Positions 1 to 8,978 of a stretch of DNA of 64,000 bases are shown here, one piece after another (position 1 is the stretch's first letter; each line of letters begins with the position of its first letter). Origin of the DNA: Gammaproteobacteria bacterium (GTDB lineage Bacteria; Pseudomonadota; Gammaproteobacteria; Pseudomonadales; JAUIET01). A program made the position numbers and the translations under genes. The stretch is from positions 542,414-606,413 of the forward strand of contig JAUIET010000002.1 in the NCBI GenBank assembly GCA_030429735.1, given 5' to 3'. The notes below the pieces were generated by a model. It was not told where the DNA came from. It made no database searches and saw nothing but the letters and a program-made list of their open reading frames with translations.

Positions 1-1129
1 AGCGGCCGCCGATACGGTGCAGTTCATACAGTGCTTTCGTAAATATCACCGCGCCACTGGCGCCAATCGGGTGACCAAGCGCTATAGCGCCTCCGTTCGG
101 GTTGGTTTTATCATCAGGAAACCCAAGCTCTTGAGACACCGACAACGCCTGCGCAGCAAATGCCTCATTGGACTCGATCACGTCGAGCTGATTGATGCTC
201 AAGCCCGCACGTTCCAATGCTGTTTTGGACGCGCCAACCGGACCAATGCCCATAATGTCTGGCGATACGCCAGCACGTCCATACGAAATGATCTTGGCCA
301 TTGGCTTGCCGCCAAATGAATAGGCTTTCTCAGCACTGGCCAGTACTACCATGGCAGCCCCATCATTGATGCCGGAAGCGTTGCCGGCGGTCACTGTGCC
401 AGCCTCTTTCTTGAACGCGGGTCTTAGTTTGCCAAGGCCTTCCAGCGTGGTATCCCCGCGAACAAATTCATCGGTATCAAACACCACGCTACCTTTGCGG
501 GTTTTGATCTCATAGGGCGCGATCTGCTCCTTAAAATAGCCTTGTTCAATCGCATTTGCGGCGCGTTGCTGGCTTTGCAAGGCGAAGTCATCTTGTTGTT
601 CACGACTGATGCTGTATTTCTCGGCGAGGTTTTCGGCGGTTATGCCCATATGGCTGCCGCTGAATGGGTCGCTGAGCACGCCGGTTAACTCGTCCAGCAT
701 GGTCACATCACCCATGCGTTGACCCCAACGGTTGGTGGTTAACAGGTGTCCCGATTGGCTCATGGATTCCGCACCACCCGCAACGGCGACATCAACTTCG
801 CCAAGCTGCAGTTGCTGGGTTGCAAACACAATGGCTTCGAGCCCGCTGCCGCACAATCGGTTCAAGGTCAGCGACTGGGTTGATACAGGAAGTCCGGCTT
901 GCAGTGCAATTCGCCGCGCTATATACGCGTCTCGCGTGACTGTTCGAATCACGTGGCCGACGACATTGGATTGCACATCGTCAGCGGGAACGCCGGCGCG
1001 CTCAAGCGCTGCACGGGTGACGTGTTCGCCAAGGTCCGCCGGTGATTGATCCTTCAACTGACCACCAAAGCTGCCAATGGCGGTGCGCGCTGCGGCCAAT
1101 ACATAAACGTCGTTTTTCGATTCAATCAT
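1..1129 (-). CDS. Acetyl-CoA C-acyltransferase (thiolase), C-terminus cut off by window edge
   Basis: Thiolase-family enzyme that condenses or cleaves acyl-CoA/acetyl-CoA in fatty acid, ketone body or polyhydroxybutyrate metabolism in the cytoplasm. The first 376 residues are visible, starting MIESKNDVYVLAAARTAIG. The nucleophilic cysteine is in NRLCGSGLEA (Cys93), the NEAFA motif is at 321-325 and the catalytic histidine is in ALGHPIGASGA (His353). The C-terminal CxGG motif lies beyond base 1, so the gene is partial only because of the window edge. It lies 46 bp downstream of the EamA exporter on the same strand and could share its transcript. Sequence alone does not separate a biosynthetic thiolase from a beta-oxidation thiolase; the short-chain biosynthetic type is my preference. 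Confidence 0.95.
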   Translation of the reverse strand, partial: MIESKNDVYVLAAARTAIGSFGGQLKDQSPADLGEHVTRAALERAGVPADDVQSNVVGHVIRTVTRDAYIARRIALQAGLPVSTQSLTLNRLCGSGLEAIVFATQQLQLGEVDVAVAGGAESMSQSGHLLTTNRWGQRMGDVTMLDELTGVLSDPFSGSHMGITAENLAEKYSISREQQDDFALQSQQRAANAIEQGYFKEQIAPYEIKTRKGSVVFDTDEFVRGDTTLEGLGKLRPAFKKEAGTVTAGNASGINDGAAMVVLASAEKAYSFGGKPMAKIISYGRAGVSPDIMGIGPVGASKTALERAGLSINQLDVIESNEAFAAQALSVSQELGFPDDKTNPNGGAIALGHPIGASGAVIFTKALYELHRIGGR

Positions 1130-1175
1130 GATACTCAAGCTCTTCCTGTTAATGTCTAAAGCGATTTTCTGTCGG

Positions 1176-2051
1176 TTACTGCGCTCGTTGGTGGCTATCC
1201 ATGGCCTGGTAAACGATGGCGCCAATAATCAGTGCACCACCAGCAAGCGTATACGTGGCTGGCACTTCACCAACGCCGAGCCAAACCCAAATCGGATTCA
1301 ATACAACCTCAAGCATAGCCAGCAATGTGATTTGTGCTGCCGGGACGGTTTGCGCCGCAAAGGTCAACAACAAGCTGCCGAGACCCAATTGGAAGGCTCC
1401 CATCGCCAAGCATAGAATTATATCCTGTGTTGGCAGGTGTAACGAATCTGCATAACACCAGCCAATAACCCCCAGCGTTGCCGCGGAAAGGCAAACTGGA
1501 GGCAACATGTCTATATCCCTGCCGGCTCTGAGGCATACAGAAAAGGTCCCATAGCAAATAGCCATGCCCAGCGCGAAGCCAATTCCAATCAAACCTTGGG
1601 TGCTGAGACCACCATTGATCATGATCAATACACCGGTAAGCGCCAGGCTCAGTGCCACCCAGGTTCTGAATGGCACACTCTCGCGCAAAAACAGCCAGCC
1701 CGCCAGGGCGGCAAACAGCGGTGCCAGTGATACCACAAACATGGTGTTGGCCACGGTTGTGTTCAGTAACGCAAAGATGATCGCGATTGAAGCGCCCGTA
1801 TAGGCCAGCGCAGCGCCAATGCCCAGCCAACCACTGTCCAACAGTGTTCGGCGTGATTTTCCGCGATGTCGAATGATGACAACGGAGCCCATGAACAGCA
1901 GCAAGCCAATCGCACGGTAGAAAATGATTTGCATGCCGCTGGCCTGTTCGAGCAAGCGCACGCCTATACCCAGCGTAGACAGTATTATCCCTGCAATAAC
2001 GGCCAGAGCGACGCCGCGGTGGTAACTACTGGCAGGCATGGGTGGGGACAT
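1176..2051 (-). CDS. EamA/DMT-family transporter (RhaT-like permease)
   Basis: Inner-membrane carrier of the drug/metabolite transporter superfamily, 291 residues, the usual length for two EamA repeats. About ten hydrophobic segments can be followed, the first at residues 14-33 after a short polar start. The second repeat begins near residue 150 (LIGIGFALGMAICYGTFSVC). The small GxGxAL-type and proline motifs between helices fit the family. The substrate cannot be read from sequence. An in-frame ATG 12 bp downstream (MPASSYHRG) is an equally possible start, as neither has a clear ribosome site. The gene precedes the thiolase on the same strand. Confidence 0.9.
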   Translation of the reverse strand: MSPPMPASSYHRGVALAVIAGIILSTLGIGVRLLEQASGMQIIFYRAIGLLLFMGSVVIIRHRGKSRRTLLDSGWLGIGAALAYTGASIAIIFALLNTTVANTMFVVSLAPLFAALAGWLFLRESVPFRTWVALSLALTGVLIMINGGLSTQGLIGIGFALGMAICYGTFSVCLRAGRDIDMLPPVCLSAATLGVIGWCYADSLHLPTQDIILCLAMGAFQLGLGSLLLTFAAQTVPAAQITLLAMLEVVLNPIWVWLGVGEVPATYTLAGGALIIGAIVYQAMDSHQRAQ

Positions 2052-2116
2052 CGGGAAACGTCAGCATCAACAGACGCGGCACTATAATGCAGAGCGTGCG
2101 TATTGAATAGCGCCAG

Positions 2117-3055
2117 CTACGGGATCATTAACGGGGTGCTGCGCCCGGATGTCAGATCAATGGCGAAAATATTGCTTGGCGCGCTTACCAGCAGACGGTT
2201 GTTGGGTTTGTCGATTCGACTGCTGCGTGGCGATTCGATGTTGGCACCGCTGAGCGGTATGGCGTCGCGATCGCCGTTGACCAGGTTGATCGATAGCAGC
2301 TCGGTGTCGCTGAGTGCGTAAATCTGCGGCAGCGCCGGGTCCAGTGAAAACATGCTAGCGCCTGCCAACGATGGCCCGGACCCAACGGAGTCAGAAGACA
2401 GCACATATCGATCGCCATTGGCCAGATTAACCGCCAACAAAGCATTTAAGCCGCTATCAAACACCAGTGCACGATCGCGTTCGTCATCAAGCAACAGCTC
2501 CAGCGGCATGCTCCATTGGGGGCCTGAACCGGCACCAGGGCCAGAAAACTCAGACCGCATTCTGGTTTCCGCATCAATTTTCATTAGGACTCTGTTGCTC
2601 TCGTCGACGAGAATGGCGTTGCGTCGTTCCGGGTCAAGCACAATGTTCTCTGCTTTGTCGAACAAAAAACCGCGCTCAATGCTTACTTGCGCGGCGGCAT
2701 CATTGCGGTTGCCCAGGGTGTCTGTGGTAGCCACAGTAATTGAATTCATGCCCTCCAGCAGTGGCACCTCCGCGCGCCATTGCGCAAATTCGTTGTCGCT
2801 GGATGCCGCGACGCCGTTCACGGTGACGGAAGAAACACCATCGTCGTCGCTGGCGGTTCCCAGTACGTCGAGCGTGGCCGTGCTGGCCATCATGCCATTG
2901 CCTGGTGTGGTGATTGTCGCATCAGGTCCGCGATTTACCGCAGGCGTGGGTGGGTTGCCAGAGCTATTCGCTCCAGTGCTTTGACCGTCGCCTCCGCCGC
3001 CACTGCAGCTGGCCATCAGAAAGAGCGCGCTTAGCGCGTGAATATACGGTTTCAA
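2117..3055 (-). CDS. Predicted lipoprotein with an Ig-like domain and a beta-propeller-like region
   Basis: Secreted lipoprotein of unknown function. From the TTG at 3055 the product starts MKPYIHALSALFLMASC, a standard lipoprotein signal with Cys17 as acylation site, followed by a Gly/Ser/Asn/Pro linker. An AAAGGGA ribosome site lies 7 nt upstream of that TTG, so I prefer it to the upstream start at 3097, which would put charged residues before the signal. Residues about 45-130 look like a bacterial Ig-like fold (ATITTPGNG, VNGVAAS, DTLGNRNDAAAQV). The rest has repeated blocks of the form ALLAVNLANGDRYVLS, typical of YncE/NHL-like propellers. It stands alone, 86 bp from oxyR. Confidence 0.75.
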   Translation of the reverse strand: MKPYIHALSALFLMASCSGGGGDGQSTGANSSGNPPTPAVNRGPDATITTPGNGMMASTATLDVLGTASDDDGVSSVTVNGVAASSDNEFAQWRAEVPLLEGMNSITVATTDTLGNRNDAAAQVSIERGFLFDKAENIVLDPERRNAILVDESNRVLMKIDAETRMRSEFSGPGAGSGPQWSMPLELLLDDERDRALVFDSGLNALLAVNLANGDRYVLSSDSVGSGPSLAGASMFSLDPALPQIYALSDTELLSINLVNGDRDAIPLSGANIESPRSSRIDKPNNRLLVSAPSNIFAIDLTSGRSTPLMIP

Positions 3056-3140
3056 CGGCGAGTCCCTTTGCGTTGCAACATGTATTAACGGTAGCACATG
3101 GCGCCACCCGTTGACCGGGTGTCTGGAACCAACGGGCCGT

Positions 3141-4067
3141 TCAGGTTTCTGCCAGATAAATGCTGGCTAGTTTTTGTGCAAATTCGCCGTAAACATCGCC
3201 AAATGCAGTTCCCTCGCGCCAGGCAATACCAATACCGCGGCGACTTGAGGAAGGCATCGGTCTAGTGGCAATGTGCAGGCTGTCCAGTAGGGGGCTACCC
3301 AAAGCCATTTCGGGAATGTAAGTCATGCCCAGGTCTTGTGCCACCATGTGCAACAGCGTGGTGATGCTTGTTGATGAAAAGCGGCTGAGCTGGGATTGTT
3401 GTCTTGGCCCTTGCAAACGGCATTGACTGAGAGCATGGTCACGCAAACAATGGCCATCCTCCAGCAGAATAATTGCTTCATCGGGTAGTTTGCCCGACAC
3501 AGCTTGCTGTTTGCCACCAGGATCAGGCATCCAGCGACTGCCTTGCCGAAAGGCGAGGTGGAAGGGGTCGTCAAACAACTTGGCGGTGCGAGTGCCCGGC
3601 AGCTCGTACGGAAGCGCGACCAGAATCATGTCGAGCTTGCCCGACATAAGAGATGCGTAGACCGCTGCGGTTTGTTCTTCCCTGAGGATCAGTTCCAGAT
3701 CAGGGAAGGCTTTTTGCAGAGGGGTTAGCACTCTGGGCAGGAAAAAGGGGGCGATGGTTGGAATAACGCCCAAGCGTATTGAGCCCTGCAGCGGGTTCGT
3801 TTGCCGACGTGCGGCGTCGCTGAGGTCCTCCAGTCGGCTGAGTACATCCCGCGCTCTGGCTACAATGTCTTTGCCGACTTCAGTGACCTTGACGCTGCGG
3901 TTGGTACGTTCAAACAATTGACAGTCCAGCACGGATTCCAATTCCCGGATTGCAATGCTGAACGCGGATTGAGAGATAAAACACTGTTCAGCAGCGCGAC
4001 CGAAGTGTTGGTGTTCATCAAGGGCCAGCAGATACTGGAGCTGGCGCGTGGTGGGCATGTTTTTCAT
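3141..4067 (-). CDS. oxyR: Hydrogen peroxide-responsive LysR-type regulator OxyR
   Basis: Transcription factor of 308 residues, close to the E. coli length. The N-terminal winged helix-turn-helix covers residues 5-65 (FGRAAEQCFISQSAFSIAI). The effector domain contains LLEDGHCLRDHALSQC, with Cys207 and Cys216 nine residues apart, the same spacing and context as the redox pair Cys199/Cys208 of E. coli OxyR, so disulfide sensing is expected. It is transcribed away from a peroxiredoxin-glutaredoxin gene across a 188-bp intergenic region, the classic arrangement for an autoregulated LysR gene and its target. Assignment to OxyR rather than another LysR protein rests mainly on the cysteine motif. 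Confidence 0.95.
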   Translation of the reverse strand: MKNMPTTRQLQYLLALDEHQHFGRAAEQCFISQSAFSIAIRELESVLDCQLFERTNRSVKVTEVGKDIVARARDVLSRLEDLSDAARRQTNPLQGSIRLGVIPTIAPFFLPRVLTPLQKAFPDLELILREEQTAAVYASLMSGKLDMILVALPYELPGTRTAKLFDDPFHLAFRQGSRWMPDPGGKQQAVSGKLPDEAIILLEDGHCLRDHALSQCRLQGPRQQSQLSRFSSTSITTLLHMVAQDLGMTYIPEMALGSPLLDSLHIATRPMPSSSRRGIGIAWREGTAFGDVYGEFAQKLASIYLAET

Positions 4068-4154
4068 TGGTCACCCTCCGGTGCGGGCAGTCTGCTGAGA
4101 CATAAGCCTGGCAATAAAACCGGGCCGGGCTCTTCACAGTGCAGTATAACCTTA

Positions 4155-4195
4155 TTGATATATAAAATATATCAATATTATTTAAATATAATATT
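4155..4195. promoter_or_regulatory. AT-rich palindromes between oxyR and its divergent peroxiredoxin gene, candidate OxyR operator
   Basis: A perfect 9-bp inverted repeat TTGATATAT/ATATATCAA with a 3-bp centre spans 4155-4175. A second 7-bp repeat AATATTA/TAATATT follows at 4174-4180 and 4189-4195. LysR regulators bind dyad-symmetric, AT-rich sites with a T-N11-A core in divergent promoters, and OxyR tetramers bind tandem half-sites. The position is what one expects for an OxyR operator, but the sequence does not match the E. coli ATAG-type consensus closely, so this is inference from symmetry and position. Confidence 0.5.
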
Positions 4196-4255
4196 TTATT
4201 TATATTAAGGCTGCCCTTAGACTGGTGTTGTTGCTTACATTTAAGGAGTGAAACA

Positions 4256-5005
4256 ATGACAACACATACACTGGTAAACAAAGAAGGCCAGCGTGCGCCC
4301 GAGCTAACATTACGGTGCAGAGCCGGGGGCGAATGGCAGGAGTGCCATACACGTGAATTGTTCGCGGGACGTAACGTAATTGTTTTTTCCCTGCCGGGTG
4401 CATTTACGCCCACCTGCTCGTCAACGCATGTGCCACGTTACAATGAACTAGCATCCACGTTCAAGGCCAACGGTGTTGATGAAATAATCTGTGTATCGGT
4501 TAATGATCCGTTTGTGATGGACAGCTGGCAGCGCGAACAGCAAGCGCATAACATCACCTTTCTGCCAGACGGGAATGGGGCATTTACTGACGCAATGGGT
4601 ATGCTGGTTGACAAAGACGATCTTAACTTTGGCAAGCGATCCTGGCGTTATTCGATGTTGGTCAAGGACGGTGTGATCGATAAAATGTTCATCGAGCCGG
4701 ACGTTCCAGGGGATCCATTTGAGGTCTCTGATGCCGACACTATGCTGCATTATATCAACGCCAATGCTGAACCACCGGCCAAAGTGACACTGTTTAGCAA
4801 GCCAGGGTGCGGGCACTGCGAGCGTGCAAAAAAGGCGTTGCACGATGCCGGGCTTAATTTCGAAGAGATCAAACTGGGCACTGGTGGCTTGAGTCTGAGT
4901 ACACTGGGCGCGGTAACCGGTCAGGAAACCACACCCCAGGTGTATGTTAATGGCGAGCGTATTGGAACAGCCGATGACTTGGAGCAGTGGCTGGCGGCCC
5001 GCTAG
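4256..5005 (+). CDS. Hybrid peroxiredoxin-glutaredoxin (PGdx-type)
   Basis: Glutathione-dependent peroxidase of 249 residues made of two fused modules. Residues 1-165 are a Prx5-type peroxiredoxin with the peroxidatic Cys54 in GAFTPTCSSTHVP. Residues about 175-249 are a glutaredoxin with the redox pair in KPGCGHCERA (Cys185, Cys188) and TPQVYVNG. In characterised relatives such as the Haemophilus protein, the glutaredoxin domain uses glutathione to reduce the peroxiredoxin domain, which removes hydrogen peroxide and alkyl hydroperoxides in the cytoplasm. A clear ribosome site AAGGAG lies 7 nt before the ATG. Its divergent position next to oxyR suggests peroxide induction. Confidence 0.95.
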   Translation: MTTHTLVNKEGQRAPELTLRCRAGGEWQECHTRELFAGRNVIVFSLPGAFTPTCSSTHVPRYNELASTFKANGVDEIICVSVNDPFVMDSWQREQQAHNITFLPDGNGAFTDAMGMLVDKDDLNFGKRSWRYSMLVKDGVIDKMFIEPDVPGDPFEVSDADTMLHYINANAEPPAKVTLFSKPGCGHCERAKKALHDAGLNFEEIKLGTGGLSLSTLGAVTGQETTPQVYVNGERIGTADDLEQWLAAR

Positions 5006-5016
5006 CTGAGCCTGCG

Positions 5017-5931
5017 TTAATAGCCGGCGTCTACATCAACTGGCGCCAGAAGGGGTTCCCCGGCGAGATAACGCCGGGTGTTCTCCCTGACATGGTCGCT
5101 TAGCAGGCGTATGCCCACTTCAGGCGTGTTTCCAACGTGCGGAGTGATCAGGCAGTTGTCACAAGTCCATAGTGGATGGTTGTCGGGCAAAGGCTCCGGG
5201 TCGGTAACATCCAGAGCCGCGCCGCCAATGTTTCCTTGCTGCAAGGCCTGCACCAGGGCATCGGTGTCAATGTGCGCACCGCGCGCCACGTTGATTAGCC
5301 ATGCGTCAGGCTTCATTAGAGCCAATTCCTGCTCGCCAATCATTCCGCGCGTGCTTTCGGTGAGGGCAAGCGCCAGCACCACAATGTCAGCCTCCGCGAG
5401 TTCCTCGTGTAGAGCAGACGGTTGCACACACCGCACGCCGTTCAAGGGCTTGCTGCTGCGCCGCAGTACCACGCTTTCACAACCCATGGTTGCCAGCATG
5501 GGCAGCAATTCTTCGGTTATTCCCCCGCCGCCGAGGATAAGTACGCGTTTGCCATACAAGTTCTGCCCGGCGGGTTTTGCCCAGCTGCGCTCTTGGGCAT
5601 AGGCGTGTAAATGATGCAGGCCGGCAAGCATCAACGCCAGTACGTGTTCAGCGACGGGTCTGGCATACACCCCTTTGCCACAGGTCCATTGGCGCTTGTG
5701 GTCCAGAACCTCAATAAAGGGTTCGATTCCGGCCCAGGGTAGCTGCACCCATTCCAAACCATCGTGCAACAAAGAGGTGAGTTCAGACAGGTTTTCATCA
5801 CCCCAGATTAACGCGCTGGCATCTGCAACCGGTACCGGCTCACCACCGCCTTCACGTACCGCTTGCATCAAATCAACCTGGCGGGCGTTGGCGGGCTCAA
5901 CCGCTATCTTTTTAGTGGCGTTTTTTTGCAA
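5017..5931 (-). CDS. D-2-hydroxyacid dehydrogenase (GhrA/SerA-like)
   Basis: NAD(P)-dependent oxidoreductase of 304 residues acting on D-2-hydroxyacids or 2-ketoacids such as glyoxylate or hydroxypyruvate. The Rossmann motif is KRVLILGGGGITEELL near residue 130. The family's catalytic residues are visible: Arg in INVARGAHID, Glu in DPEPLPDNHPLW and His in LITPHVGN. The N-terminal substrate domain is short, as in the GhrA branch. It converges with the peroxiredoxin gene (11 bp between stops) and is divergent from dcd. Exact substrate cannot be decided. Confidence 0.88.
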   Translation of the reverse strand: MQKNATKKIAVEPANARQVDLMQAVREGGGEPVPVADASALIWGDENLSELTSLLHDGLEWVQLPWAGIEPFIEVLDHKRQWTCGKGVYARPVAEHVLALMLAGLHHLHAYAQERSWAKPAGQNLYGKRVLILGGGGITEELLPMLATMGCESVVLRRSSKPLNGVRCVQPSALHEELAEADIVVLALALTESTRGMIGEQELALMKPDAWLINVARGAHIDTDALVQALQQGNIGGAALDVTDPEPLPDNHPLWTCDNCLITPHVGNTPEVGIRLLSDHVRENTRRYLAGEPLLAPVDVDAGY

Positions 5932-6050
5932 TTTTCGTCCTATTACGTATGCACATTACTGATGCTTACTTATGATAAGCGGGCCTGCCTGATACAATAG
6001 CATGGTATCAAAATACAGAGCAGCCAGCGCTGCTCACGAGCGAGTAGCGT

Positions 6051-6614
6051 ATGAGTATCAAGTCAGACCGATGGATTCGCGATAAAGCGGCAGCAGGCAT
6101 GATCGAGCCGTTTGAGGCAGGGCAGGTTCGCGAGTCCGACGCCGGACGGGTCATTTCCTATGGCACGTCCAGTTATGGTTACGACGTGCGTTGTGCCCGT
6201 GAATTTAAGGTGTTCACCAATATTAACTCGGCGATTGTAGATCCTAAACACTTTGACGAGCGAAGTTTTGTCGATGTGGTTGATGATGTGTGCACTATCC
6301 CGCCAAACTCATTCGCTCTTGCCAGCACTGTTGAGTATTTCCGCATCCCCAGCAATGTGTTGACTATCTGCCTGGGTAAATCAACCTATGCGCGGTGCGG
6401 CATAATTGTCAATGTGACGCCGCTGGAGCCCGAATGGGAAGGGCACGTCACGCTGGAGTTTTCTAACACGACCAGCTTGCCGGCCAGAATCTATGCCAAT
6501 GAGGGCGTTGCTCAAATGCTGTTTTTCGAAAGTGATGAGCAGTGCGATGTCACCTACAAGGACAGGGGCGGGAAGTATCAAGGGCAAACCGGTGTAACGC
6601 TACCCAAAGCCTGA
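6051..6614 (+). CDS. dcd: dCTP deaminase
   Basis: Deaminates dCTP to dUTP, the main route to dUMP and thymidylate in many gammaproteobacteria. The product is 187 residues with the family start [10 protein letters not shown], the KSTYARCGI segment and the catalytic glutamate region [13 protein letters not shown]. The length and N-terminus match the Pseudomonas-type homotrimeric enzyme. The C-terminal [15 protein letters not shown] tail, which closes over the nucleotide, is intact. It is a single gene between a divergent dehydrogenase and a LolA-like protein gene. Confidence 0.98.
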   Translation: MSIKSDRWIRDKAAAGMIEPFEAGQVRESDAGRVISYGTSSYGYDVRCAREFKVFTNINSAIVDPKHFDERSFVDVVDDVCTIPPNSFALASTVEYFRIPSNVLTICLGKSTYARCGIIVNVTPLEPEWEGHVTLEFSNTTSLPARIYANEGVAQMLFFESDEQCDVTYKDRGGKYQGQTGVTLPKA

Positions 6615-6698
6615 GTCGATGACATATACCCGCGGACAACCGCGCCCGGGCACGATGATTATTCATGAGCTATTGCAACATTGAGCAGGGTATTTGAT

Positions 6699-7550
6699 AT
6701 GACAAGGTTAACAACCCCAGCGTTGAGCAGAGTGCTTGGCAGTTTTATGCTCGCACTTTCGTTAGTGACGGTTAGCGCAGTGGCAAGCTCTGACAAGTGG
6801 GCCCATGTGCCCAGCATAGAAGAGGCAACAACAGCTGAAGAAAAAGGTCTGGCGATTGCGGTTGCCATGGACCGCAAAGACACAGGCTGGGGTGATTCCG
6901 AGGCGGAAATGGAAATGATTTTACGCCGCGCAAATGGCCAGGAAACGGTTCGCCGGCTCAGATTTAAATTGCTGGAGGTGCTGGATGACGGCGACAAGGG
7001 GTTGACAATATTCGACCAGCCCCGGGATGTGCAAGGCGTTACTTTTTTGAATCACTCGCATGCCTTGGAGCCTGATGACCAGTGGATTTATCTACCGGCG
7101 CTGAGACGGGTTAAACGGATCTCCTCAAAGAACAAAACCGGGCGATTCATGGGCAGTGAATTCACCTACGAAGACATGTCATCATCGCAAGTTGAGAAGT
7201 ATGACTATAAATACCTGCGAGACGAAACACTCAATGATCTGGACATGTATGTTGTCGAGGCGTACCCAAAAGACGAATTTTCCGGTTACAAACGGCAAAT
7301 TTTATGGGTAGACAAAGTGGAACTTCGCAACCATAAGATCGAGTTTTACGACCGCCGTGACGGCTTGCTAAAAGTAATGGAGTCACAGGATTATCGGCAA
7401 TACAAAGACAGGTTCTGGCGTGCCCATAAACTGGTGATGACCAATCAGCAAACCGGCAAAAGCACCGATTTGATATGGAAAGATTATAAATTTTCTGTGG
7501 GCTTAAGCGACGCAGATTTCCATCGCTCGGTATTGGAACGGGCGCGTTAG
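6699..7550 (+). CDS. Outer membrane lipoprotein-sorting protein-like (LolA-like fold)
   Basis: Periplasmic protein of 283 residues with an N-terminal signal (SRVLGSFMLALSLVTVSAVAS). The body resembles the LolA-like family often annotated as outer membrane lipoprotein-sorting protein, which binds lipids or lipoprotein acyl chains. Visible blocks are DQWIYLPALRRVKRI, GSEFTYEDMSS and the terminal RSVLERAR typical of that family. I chose ATG 6699, preceded by AGGG, over the TTG at 6681. Relatives usually sit beside an RND/MMPL-type exporter; here none is adjacent. The 3' end overlaps the convergent DUF3108 gene by 4 bp. Confidence 0.85.
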   Translation: MTRLTTPALSRVLGSFMLALSLVTVSAVASSDKWAHVPSIEEATTAEEKGLAIAVAMDRKDTGWGDSEAEMEMILRRANGQETVRRLRFKLLEVLDDGDKGLTIFDQPRDVQGVTFLNHSHALEPDDQWIYLPALRRVKRISSKNKTGRFMGSEFTYEDMSSSQVEKYDYKYLRDETLNDLDMYVVEAYPKDEFSGYKRQILWVDKVELRNHKIEFYDRRDGLLKVMESQDYRQYKDRFWRAHKLVMTNQQTGKSTDLIWKDYKFSVGLSDADFHRSVLERAR

Positions 7551-8281
7551 CGCCCGCTGACTTTCTTGCCATTGATGCTGGCATTTCGCAGCACCAGTCG
7601 TTCGAGTTTTCCGTCTTTTATCTGGTCCAGTTGCGCCAGCAAATAGCCCAGATCTTTGGCAAACCAGATGTAAGTTTCGCGGCTGCTGTTCGGGCCCCTG
7701 TCGCGCTTGAATTTCACAGTAGACAATTCGCCAAGCGGGGTGTTTATTATCTCTTCAGCAACTTTGTCAAACGCATAAAGCTTGGTGGTTTCGCCATCCG
7801 TGGTGTAATACTCAAAGCGCGTCTGGGAAGGGTTTGCCATCAGGTCCAGGCGAAATTGCTCTTGGTAACTGACTTTATCAAAGACCGGAAACTGCAAGGC
7901 AAGCGCGTCCTGGTCCGGTCGCAATGTGTCACTGACCGTGTTGGTGCGCCAATCGAAAACCAGGTCTCTATTGTGCCGCTCACCAAGATTGCGGCGGTTG
8001 TGTGTGTAGGTTTGTACTCTAAGTACGCCATCTTGCTGAATCTCTAACTCGCTGGACTCGCTTATCTTGAATATAAGCTTCTGCGCGTTCATTTCAATTT
8101 TTGCGTGATTGCCAGCTACAGTGAAGCTCCTGTGCATGCGCACATTCAGGCCCTTGATCTCGGCCTGGTACTCAGCGGTGTAACTGTCAGTAACTGGATT
8201 GCCCTGAGCGAACATCGGCAAGCTTGTCACGGCAAGCAGCAAAGCAGCGCCGTGTAGTAATGCGTGACTAAATACTGGCAT
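7547..8281 (-). CDS. DUF3108 family exported protein
   Basis: Exported protein of 244 residues with a signal peptide ending near SLPMFAQG. The mature part has the beta-rich DUF3108 pattern: YTAEYQAEIKGLNVRMHRSF, VFDKVSYQEQFRLDLM and WFAKDLGYLLAQLDQIKDGK. The family has a lipocalin- or LolA-like barrel and unknown function. It starts 3 bp after the purN stop and is very likely translated from the purM-purN transcript, a linkage I recall from Pseudomonas. The convergent LolA-like gene ends inside its last codons. Confidence 0.88.
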   Translation of the reverse strand: MPVFSHALLHGAALLLAVTSLPMFAQGNPVTDSYTAEYQAEIKGLNVRMHRSFTVAGNHAKIEMNAQKLIFKISESSELEIQQDGVLRVQTYTHNRRNLGERHNRDLVFDWRTNTVSDTLRPDQDALALQFPVFDKVSYQEQFRLDLMANPSQTRFEYYTTDGETTKLYAFDKVAEEIINTPLGELSTVKFKRDRGPNSSRETYIWFAKDLGYLLAQLDQIKDGKLERLVLRNASINGKKVSGR

Positions 8282-8284
8282 GGT

Positions 8285-8959
8285 TTAATGTTCTCGCTCG
8301 TCATTAAAGCGAACACCCCCGGATGGTAACAGCTCACCATCCAACTCGGCACCGCGATTGGTCAATACCAATCGATCGCTTACGAACCATTGCGCGGCCA
8401 GCGGGAAAATCAGGTGCTCTTTTTCAAGAACTCGCTGCGCCAATGTTTCTGCACTGTCGTTCTTCAGAACGGGCACGGCAGCATGCACAACGGCGGGCCC
8501 ACCATCGAGCTCTTCGGTCACGAAATGGACCGTGGCGCCGTGCTCCACATCACCCGCGTCAATGGCTCTTTGGTGCGTGTGCAAGCCCGCGTATTTTGGC
8601 AGTAATGATGGGTGAATATTGAGCATTTTACCTCGCAGCGGCGTAAGAAAAACCGGTGTCAGAATTCTCATGAACCCTGCAAGTATAACCAGGTCAGCTG
8701 AATATTCGCTGACTTGCCTGATCAGCGCTGCATCGAAACTGTGCCGGTCGTCGAATTGTGTATGGTCCAGGCTGATCGCTTCAACACCGGCATTGCGGGC
8801 ACGTTCCAGGCCATAGGCGTTTGGCCGGTTACTGATTACAGCGGCAATATCGGCGTCCAGTGGCAAGCCGGCTGCATGTTTGCCCGCGCTGGCGTCAAGC
8901 AAGGCTTGCAGGTTGCTGCCGCTACCCGAAATAAGTACGACTATTCGTTGGCGCGACAT
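8285..8959 (-). CDS. purN: Phosphoribosylglycinamide formyltransferase
   Basis: Third step of purine synthesis: transfers the formyl group of 10-formyltetrahydrofolate to GAR. The product is 224 residues. The phosphate-binding loop is VLISGSGSNLQALL at the start. The catalytic Asn-His pair is in LNIHPSLLPKYAGLHTH, and the Asp is in EELDGGPAVV. The gene follows purM by 19 bp and is followed after 3 bp by the DUF3108 gene, forming one operon. Length and motifs are complete. Confidence 0.98.
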   Translation of the reverse strand: MSRQRIVVLISGSGSNLQALLDASAGKHAAGLPLDADIAAVISNRPNAYGLERARNAGVEAISLDHTQFDDRHSFDAALIRQVSEYSADLVILAGFMRILTPVFLTPLRGKMLNIHPSLLPKYAGLHTHQRAIDAGDVEHGATVHFVTEELDGGPAVVHAAVPVLKNDSAETLAQRVLEKEHLIFPLAAQWFVSDRLVLTNRGAELDGELLPSGGVRFNDEREH

Positions 8960-8978
8960 GCTCAGTCTCGGTCAGAGG

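Noticed and set aside
2352-2984. 210-residue plus-strand frame opposite the lipoprotein at 2117
   Set aside because: Ser/Thr-rich antisense of a gene with a signal peptide, good ribosome site and domain structure.
6631-6644. CGCGG/CCGCG hairpin after dcd
   Set aside because: Five-base stem without a T-run; too weak to call a terminator.
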